Shown here: positions 4,410-5,089 of the stretch, in pieces
How positions within the stretch are numbered: the first letter of the stretch is position 1
Layout of the letters: each line of letters opens with the position of its first letter
DNA from: Chloroflexota bacterium
GTDB taxonomy: Bacteria; Chloroflexota; Anaerolineae; Anaerolineales; Villigracilaceae
Assembly: GCA_021796315.1 (NCBI GenBank)
Contig: JAJYOH010000466.1
Location: 1-5,089 of the forward strand
Direction of reading: 5' to 3'
Length of the DNA stretch: 5,089 nucleotides
Made by a program: the position numbers and the translations under genes
Notes under the pieces: model-generated
What the model saw: only the letters and a program-made list of their open reading frames with translations
Told to the model about the DNA's origin: nothing
Databases searched by the model: none

Positions 4410-5089
4410 ATGAAGCATCTTCGCTGGCTGGCTCCCGCTGCTTTACTTTTTCTGCTCGCGTGTCAGCCGCAAACTCCGACCATCATAACCATTCTTGATA
4501 ACGGCCAGGTTCACACAATTTCAACAAGTGAACGAACTCCGGCAAAGATCATCGCGCAAGCCGGACTTACTCTTTCGCCTGCGGACCGCGTGTGGCTGAA
4601 CGGCGAAGCGATTCAGCTCGACCAGGCGTTTCCGCCTGCAAGCGCACATACACTTCAAATCAAACACGCGACGACCCTAACGATCAACGGTAAGACAATT
4701 CAAACCACAGCGGATACCGTTGGCGAAGCATTGATAGAAACAGGCGCTCAACTTTTCACGGCGGATCAAATCAATCCGCCTGCGGACACACCCATCACAA
4801 GTGGGATGACGATCACGTACACGCCGTCGAAAGAATTGACTGTCGCAGTTGACGGCAAACAAATTCAAATCCGTTCGTCGGCCTCGACGGTTGGCGGCGC
4901 GTTGGCCGAAGCTGGGATTCCGCTCATCGGACTGGACTACAGCCAGCCGTCCGAGAATGAAGCGCTGCCACAGAACGGACAAATCCGCGTCGTGCGCGTG
5001 TCCGAGTCAATTGTATTGGCACAACGTCCCATCCCATTCAAAACAGATTCTCAATCGTCCGCCGATATCGCAGTGGATCAGCAAAAAAC
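4410..5089 (+). CDS. DUF348/G5-domain cell-envelope lipoprotein, N-terminal part (3' truncated by window)
   Basis: The frame stays open to the window end, giving 226 residues plus two bases. It starts with a lipoprotein signal peptide: basic MKHLR, a hydrophobic stretch, then the lipobox L15-L-A-C18, so the mature protein should be lipid-anchored outside the cytoplasmic membrane at C18. Three successive DUF348 (ubiquitin-like) repeats follow at about 24-84, 86-137 and 142-197, each with a V/I-x-x-A-L-x-x-A/T-G or similar core (for example TVGEALIETGAQL at 103-115 and TVGGALAEAGIPL at 160-172). From about 199, 'ESIVLAQRPIPFKTDSQ' resembles the beginning of a G5 domain. This order is known from Firmicute YabE and from resuscitation-promoting-factor-like wall proteins, which end in a catalytic domain acting on peptidoglycan. 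The C-terminal domain here is outside the window, so the enzymatic role is open. Confidence 0.82.
   Translation, partial: MKHLRWLAPAALLFLLACQPQTPTIITILDNGQVHTISTSERTPAKIIAQAGLTLSPADRVWLNGEAIQLDQAFPPASAHTLQIKHATTLTINGKTIQTTADTVGEALIETGAQLFTADQINPPADTPITSGMTITYTPSKELTVAVDGKQIQIRSSASTVGGALAEAGIPLIGLDYSQPSENEALPQNGQIRVVRVSESIVLAQRPIPFKTDSQSSADIAVDQQK

Noticed and set aside
3972..4418. 148-codon minus-strand frame
   Set aside because: It is antisense to the conserved second ATPase domain and the terminator, with a basic, low-complexity composition and no recognisable motif.
4677..4982. 101-codon minus-strand frame
   Set aside because: It is antisense to the DUF348 repeats, is arginine-rich, and has no promoter or ribosome site; it is a shadow of the real gene.

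Overview
The window reads as a piece of an environmental bacterial chromosome. The likely source is a Chloroflexota member of the Anaerolineae type. This is inferred from the protein flavour (YfhO-like membrane protein, DUF348/G5 lipoprotein, ABC-F ATPase), moderate GC content, weak Shine-Dalgarno signals at most genes, and intergenic repeats of the 'GCGAAG...CAGAATGACA' kind. No rRNA, tRNA or CRISPR is visible. All intact genes lie on the + strand.

Layout. (1) 1-866 is the C-terminal part of a YfhO-family membrane protein whose start lies outside the window. It overlaps by 4 bp (ATGA) with (2) 863-1522, a shortened cation-diffusion-facilitator-like membrane protein whose four predicted metal ligands are unusual (DxxxE and CxxxC). 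(3) 1563-1883 is a small three-helix membrane protein of unknown function with a possible leaderless promoter. (4) 1884-2349 is a graveyard. It holds a short N-terminal remnant of a membrane protein with an in-frame TGA, a minus-strand fragment of an IS1-type transposase zinc ribbon, and a 192-bp MITE-like element (2150-2341) with 14-bp terminal inverted repeats and an exact 8-bp target duplication.

(5) 2376-2515 is the most interesting stretch. It contains an extended -10 promoter, a strong Shine-Dalgarno, a five-codon open reading frame (M-I-N-N-L-stop), alternative short helices, and then a strong intrinsic terminator. It sits about 125 bp upstream of (6) 2641-4254, a complete two-domain ABC-F ATPase. 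This arrangement resembles the ribosome-mediated transcription attenuators known for antibiotic-resistance ABC-F genes, so the ABC-F may be an inducible ribosome-protection factor. It is followed by its own intrinsic terminator (4301-4370). (7) A near-ideal TATAAT lies 7 nt before the ATG of (8) 4410-5089+, a lipoprotein with three DUF348 repeats and the beginning of what looks like a G5 domain. That gene runs off the window and is probably translated from a leaderless mRNA.

Functionally, the first genes form a small membrane-protein cluster. The ABC-F and the DUF348 lipoprotein are separate transcription units, each with its own visible promoter-like and terminator signals.
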